Shown here: piece by piece, positions 60,640 through 64,000 of the stretch
Numbering within the stretch: the first letter of the stretch is position 1
How the letters are laid out: each line of letters begins with the position of its first letter
Source of the DNA: Rheinheimera sp. MM224
GTDB lineage: Bacteria; Pseudomonadota; Gammaproteobacteria; Enterobacterales; Alteromonadaceae
Direction of reading: 5' to 3'
Length of the DNA stretch: 64,000 bases
Assembly: GCF_947090785.1 (NCBI RefSeq)
Contig: NZ_OX352320.1
Location: 1,116,001 to 1,180,000, forward strand
Made by a program: the position numbers and the translations under genes
The notes under the pieces: model-generated
Databases searched by the model: none
The model's input: only the letters and a program-made list of their open reading frames with translations
What the model was told of the DNA's origin: nothing

Positions 60640-62565
60640 TCAGTGTGTCGGAGTTAACCACAGCACCTGATAAGGTAAAAGTTGTAAAGGACCAGCAGCT
60701 AGCTTCTGAGCTGTAAGTTCGTCGAACCATAACTGGCCCGCTAATGAGCTGCAAAGCTGAGCATGTTCAGAAAAATTCACCACAGCCACCAGGCGTTTGT
60801 CATCCAATTGACGTTGATATAAAAACAGATGTGGATTGTCATCCAGCAGTATTTCGGTGCTGCCTGAACCTAGCAGTGGTAACTGGGCCCTGGTTTGGGT
60901 TAAGTGCTGTAACTGCTGATAAATACGGCCAGATAAGGTATCGGCAGAGTTGGCCAGCGCCAATTGTTTATCTGTTACAGCCACTCTGTTGACCCAGCGG
61001 CTGTCGTCTTTTTTAGCCGGATCAAGCACATAGCTGTAATCGTTTTTTAAGCCCAGTTCGTCACCCATATAAAGCAGCGGCAAACCGCCAATACTTAGAA
61101 TCACAGAATTGAGCAGGTAAATACGTTCCAGCGCATGCTTGAGGTGCAGGGTGTTGTTTTCAGCTTCAGCTTTTTCCACCCCAGCCAAAGACGACAACAT
61201 ACCGGCAACCCGGCAATCACCTGTGACAGGGTTTTGTTGAAAAGGCACACCTGCAGCAAAACTGCCTTCAAACTGACCCGTATAAAACTGGTTTAAAAAT
61301 TGACGGTGATGATCCGGGTTAATGCCCAGTTGCCAGGCAATGTTGTCGTCAAAAGTCCAGCCAATATCGTCATGGCAACGGATGTAATTGACCCAGCTGC
61401 AATTTGGGTTTATCGCAAAACGTTTACGCAAGGATTCAGTCAGTAACTTAGTTTTACGGGTGGCTAAACTATTCCACAGCAGCGCCATCAACAGCGGGTT
61501 ATACGACAGCTGGCATTCTTCCGGCGCTATGTATTTCACTACTTCATCCGGGTGCACTATAGCTTCGGATTTAAACTGCAAAGCCGGAGCAGCGATGCGG
61601 GCTACAGCGTTAAAAGCTTTGATTAAAGTGTGAGCTTTGGGCAGGTTTTCGCAGTTGGTACCCGCTTGTTTCCAGACAAAAGCCAAAGCATCTAAACGCA
61701 GCACCGAGGCGCCCTGATTGGCCAGAAACAACATTTCTTCAGCCATAGCATTAAATACCGCCGGATTGGCGTAATTTAAGTCCCACTGAAAGCTGTTAAA
61801 GGTAGTCCAGACCCATAAAGCTGAAGCCTTATCCTGGGTAAAGCAACCACGGCGAATTTCCGGAAAAATCTCACGTAAGCTTGGAGCAAACTGGTCACGC
61901 TCTTGTTCGGTCAGGAAAAAATAGAAGTCACGGTACTCTGCATCACCAGCTTTGGCTTTTTCAGCCCAGCGGTGTTCGTCAGATGTGTGGTTAAAAACAA
62001 AATCCAATACCGGCTTAATGCCTTGCTGATGCAACTGCTGCATCAAATCAGCTAATTGCTGCATTGAACCAAGCTGAGGCATAGTGCTGCGATAATCAGA
62101 TACGGCATAACCACCGTCGCTGTTAGGCTCCGGTGCTTTAAATAGCGGCATCAGATGCAGGTAGTTAATGCCACTTTGCTTTAAATAGGGGATACGTTGC
62201 GCAAGGCCCTGAAAGTCTTTGGCAAATAAATCGACATAACAAGCTGCACCCAATGCGGCTGAGTCTTTATGCCAATTTTGTGGCTCTGCATCTTCCTTGC
62301 GTAAATAGGCTGGACGCTGTGCGGCACTTTTGGCCAGCAGTTTTAACAGCTGCTCCAAATGGTAATAGCAGTCGTAGTGATCTGCATATAGACTCAGATA
62401 AAGCTCAAGTAAAGCTGGCAGTTGTTGCTCCAGCCTGTTTTTCAGCTCTGGCCAGCAGTCTTTTGCCGTTGCTTTTAGAGATAGGCTTAATCGTTTAAGT
62501 GTCTTTTGACTTTCAAAGTGCAACAGCTCTGGGTTCTCCAGTAACTGCGCTGTGGTTTTTTGCAT
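60640..62565 (-). CDS. Amylosucrase / sucrose hydrolase (GH13 subfamily 4)
   Basis: 641 residues, close to the roughly 636 of Neisseria amylosucrase, with a helical N-terminal domain (1-100) and a GH13 barrel. Catalytic residues are visible: nucleophile D292 (LRLDALAF), acid/base E334 (FKSEAIVHPD) and stabiliser D399 (RCHDDIGW). Conserved blocks CYVDLFA, YLHLMPLFK, DGGYAVSDYR and FNSFQWDLNY match the subfamily. Amylosucrase splits sucrose and builds glucan; the related sucrose hydrolase only hydrolyses. The two are not distinguishable here. No signal peptide, so cytoplasmic. The divergent fructokinase would take the fructose released. Confidence 0.88.
   Translation of the reverse strand: MQKTTAQLLENPELLHFESQKTLKRLSLSLKATAKDCWPELKNRLEQQLPALLELYLSLYADHYDCYYHLEQLLKLLAKSAAQRPAYLRKEDAEPQNWHKDSAALGAACYVDLFAKDFQGLAQRIPYLKQSGINYLHLMPLFKAPEPNSDGGYAVSDYRSTMPQLGSMQQLADLMQQLHQQGIKPVLDFVFNHTSDEHRWAEKAKAGDAEYRDFYFFLTEQERDQFAPSLREIFPEIRRGCFTQDKASALWVWTTFNSFQWDLNYANPAVFNAMAEEMLFLANQGASVLRLDALAFVWKQAGTNCENLPKAHTLIKAFNAVARIAAPALQFKSEAIVHPDEVVKYIAPEECQLSYNPLLMALLWNSLATRKTKLLTESLRKRFAINPNCSWVNYIRCHDDIGWTFDDNIAWQLGINPDHHRQFLNQFYTGQFEGSFAAGVPFQQNPVTGDCRVAGMLSSLAGVEKAEAENNTLHLKHALERIYLLNSVILSIGGLPLLYMGDELGLKNDYSYVLDPAKKDDSRWVNRVAVTDKQLALANSADTLSGRIYQQLQHLTQTRAQLPLLGSGSTEILLDDNPHLFLYQRQLDDKRLVAVVNFSEHAQLCSSLAGQLWFDELTAQKLAAGPLQLLPYQVLWLTPTH
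62485..62500. promoter_or_regulatory. Operator-like palindrome inside the amylosucrase gene
   Basis: GCTTAATCGTTTAAGT matches 14 of 16 positions of the 46281 operator and lies 65 bases after the amylosucrase start codon. It could be an intragenic roadblock or a second operator. Confidence 0.35.
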
Positions 62566-62702
62566 ATGAACTGTTCCGCGGACTACAGTGTAATGTGCTT
62601 AATAGAACTTCATTTTCCGCATTTTGGCAAGACTTTTAGCGGCAAAATGTTTAAATTCAGTGTTGAATATTTACACTGCTGCTTTAAATGGATAAAGTTA
62701 AA

Positions 62703-62716
62703 CTGAAACGTTTTAG
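62703..62716. promoter_or_regulatory. LacI-type operator between amylosucrase and fructokinase genes
   Basis: CTGAAACGTTTTAG is a pseudo-palindrome centred on CG, in the 195-base divergent promoter region, where a ScrR/LacI-like repressor would be expected. Confidence 0.45.
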
Positions 62717-62760
62717 ATTGTGATGCCATTTTAGAGTGTCACTTAAAAGGAAGAAAGCAA

Positions 62761-63711
62761 ATGAAGCCGACTGTGGTGTGTTGTTTTGGTGAAGTACTGA
62801 TCGATTTTTTGCAGGACAAAGCCCAGCCTGGCTTGTTTCATCGTTTTGCTGGTGGTGCTCCTGCCAATGTGGCTGTAGCTGTTGCCAGATTGGGCGGACA
62901 CAGCAAATTTATTGGTATGTTGGGTAAAGACATGTTCGGTGATTTTTTGCTGCAGGAACTGCAAAGTTATGGCGTGGATTGCAGCGCAGTGCGTCAGACT
63001 CTGGACGCTAAAACCGCCCTTGCTTTTGTCGCTTTAAATGAGCAGGGCGATCGCAGTTTTTCTTTTTACCGACCGCCTGCCGCAGATTTACTTTATAAAG
63101 TCGAGCATTGCCCTGCAGAGCTTTGGCAACAAAACGGCATTTTGCATTTATGTTCCAACAGCCTGACCGAACCTGATATTGCTCAAACCAGTTTTGCTTT
63201 AGTGAGATTGGCGCAGCAGCATGGCTGGTTGGTGTCGGTTGACGCTAATTTGCGTCATAACTTGTGGAGTGAAGGCAAAGCCAGCAGAGACTTGGTGATC
63301 CAGTTGCTGGAAATGGCCGACTTAGTGAAATTAAGTGAAGACGAGCTGGAGTATCTTGCGGATGGTCAAAGCACAGAGAGCTGGTTGCAGCATATCCTGG
63401 CTTTTCGCCCGGCTTGGCTGGTGGTTACCGCAGGTGCGCATGAAGTACAAAGTTACAGCAAAATAGATTCGTTTTCTGTGCCAGTTTCCTCAGTTCCAGT
63501 GTTGGATACGACGGCAGCAGGCGATGCTTTTGTTGGCGCCTGGCTAAATCAGGTTGCTATGAAACTGACTCAGGGGCTGAACTTCGCTGATTTGCTCAAC
63601 CACAAAGAGCTGCGGCTGCAGATGATTGAAAAAGCTATTAAGGCTGGCTCGTTAACCTGTCAGAAATATGGTGCTTTTGCTGCTTTACCTACAGCACAAG
63701 AGTGGGACTAG
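62761..63711 (+). CDS. PfkB-family fructokinase
   Basis: 316 residues: N-terminal CFGEVLIDF, RFAGGAPANVAVAVARLGG (PfkB signature 1), and DTTAAGDAFVGAWL (signature 2) with catalytic base D255. It phosphorylates a free sugar; fructose is inferred from the divergent sucrose-splitting enzyme. Followed by a strong terminator. Confidence 0.87.
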   Translation: MKPTVVCCFGEVLIDFLQDKAQPGLFHRFAGGAPANVAVAVARLGGHSKFIGMLGKDMFGDFLLQELQSYGVDCSAVRQTLDAKTALAFVALNEQGDRSFSFYRPPAADLLYKVEHCPAELWQQNGILHLCSNSLTEPDIAQTSFALVRLAQQHGWLVSVDANLRHNLWSEGKASRDLVIQLLEMADLVKLSEDELEYLADGQSTESWLQHILAFRPAWLVVTAGAHEVQSYSKIDSFSVPVSSVPVLDTTAAGDAFVGAWLNQVAMKLTQGLNFADLLNHKELRLQMIEKAIKAGSLTCQKYGAFAALPTAQEWD

Positions 63712-63731
63712 TCATGTTTTCTTAGAAAAGG

Positions 63732-63765
63732 AAAAGGGCTAACTTGCGTTAGCCCTTTTTTATTT
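63732..63765. terminator. Terminator after the fructokinase gene
   Basis: Perfect 12-bp stem AAAAGGGCTAAC/GTTAGCCCTTTT with loop TTGC and T-runs on both strands. The stem is the same as at 5277, with one loop base different. Confidence 0.88.
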
Positions 63766-63964
63766 ATACCGAGATGTCAATATTCTGACCCAGGTTGCCG
63801 ACAGAAACCGGACTTGGCGACTGCAATGCCGGAGACGAAGTTACAGCGCTTTCCAGCAACTGCATCGTTTGTCTCCCTTCCTGTTTTTGCTGGGATTTTG
63901 CCAGACTGGCACCCAGTAGTTCATAGCTCTGGCTAACTGCAGCTGAGCCTACGGATTGTGTCAT
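63764..63964 (-). CDS. YjfB-like putative motility protein
   Basis: 66 residues from ATG 63964, with GGGAG upstream; four extra codons are in frame. A helix (SYELLGASLAKSQQKQ) and the C-terminal GNLGQNIDISV agree with the YjfB family, small proteins associated with motility. Function uncertain. Confidence 0.65.
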   Translation of the reverse strand: MTQSVGSAAVSQSYELLGASLAKSQQKQEGRQTMQLLESAVTSSPALQSPSPVSVGNLGQNIDISV

Positions 63965-64000
63965 AGTCACTCCCATGCCATATTTCCATACATCATATCG

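Noticed and set aside
1..64000. CRISPR arrays, tRNA or rRNA genes, insertion sequences
   Set aside because: No regularly spaced repeats, cloverleaf or rRNA signatures, and no transposase-like proteins were seen.

Overview
The window looks like a chromosome segment of an aerobic, heterotrophic gammaproteobacterium of the Alteromonas/Rheinheimera type. The ydbH-ynbE-ydbL trio, YgiD, YpfH-like and PA0069-family genes point to Gammaproteobacteria. Two TonB-dependent receptors, a tryptophan-halogenase-like protein beside one of them, a GH13_4 amylosucrase and many periplasmic sugar-modifying enzymes point to a carbohydrate scavenger. The genus is inference. No rRNA, tRNA, CRISPR array or insertion sequence was seen.

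Layout. 1-33 is the start of a probable RebB-type gene running off the left edge. 0.3-5.3 kb: TonB receptor and a GGDEF-EAL protein. 5.3-9.6 kb: RND pump and adaptor. 10-13 kb: M16 metalloprotease lipoprotein. 13.1-15.7 kb: ydbH-ynbE-ydbL. 16.3-23.6 kb: a MacB-like ABC efflux operon (adaptor, ATPase, two permeases) carrying its own sigma54 response regulator and kinase; a -24/-12 promoter and upstream palindromes precede it. 23.6-27.2 kb: a LacI regulator, a secreted EEP-fold hydrolase, a cytochrome c and an unknown protein. 27.5-28.1 kb: a relic of integron gene cassettes, with one clear attC, one doubtful attC, a small membrane-protein gene and a 23-codon ORF. 28.2-30.7 kb: secreted LamG/DUF1080-like protein, XRE regulator + DUF2975 protein, MipA/OmpV. 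30.7-37.8 kb: small oxidative/aromatic-metabolism genes (YgiD, YpfH-like esterase, quinol monooxygenase, tautomerase, NADP-binding reductase, alpha/beta hydrolase) with three LysR regulators. 37.9-39.0 kb: a radical SAM protein.

39.1-57.6 kb is the most distinctive part. An MFS transporter and a TonB receptor-TPR/2OG oxygenase-halogenase group share a nearly identical LacI-type palindrome. Next comes a large cluster with a GMC oxidoreductase, its TAT-targeted small subunit, a DUF1080 hydrolase, a Gfo/Idh/MocA dehydrogenase, four sugar isomerase-like TIM-barrel proteins and a NupG-like permease under a LacI regulator. The inferred role is oxidation of glycosides at C3 in the periplasm, cleavage of the 3-keto-glycoside, and import and reduction of the product. 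57.7-60.5 kb: an MFS transporter with a divergent LysR gene and a nucleotidyltransferase. 60.6-63.7 kb: amylosucrase and a divergent fructokinase, a sucrose-use pair with LacI-type operators. A YjfB-like small protein closes the window.
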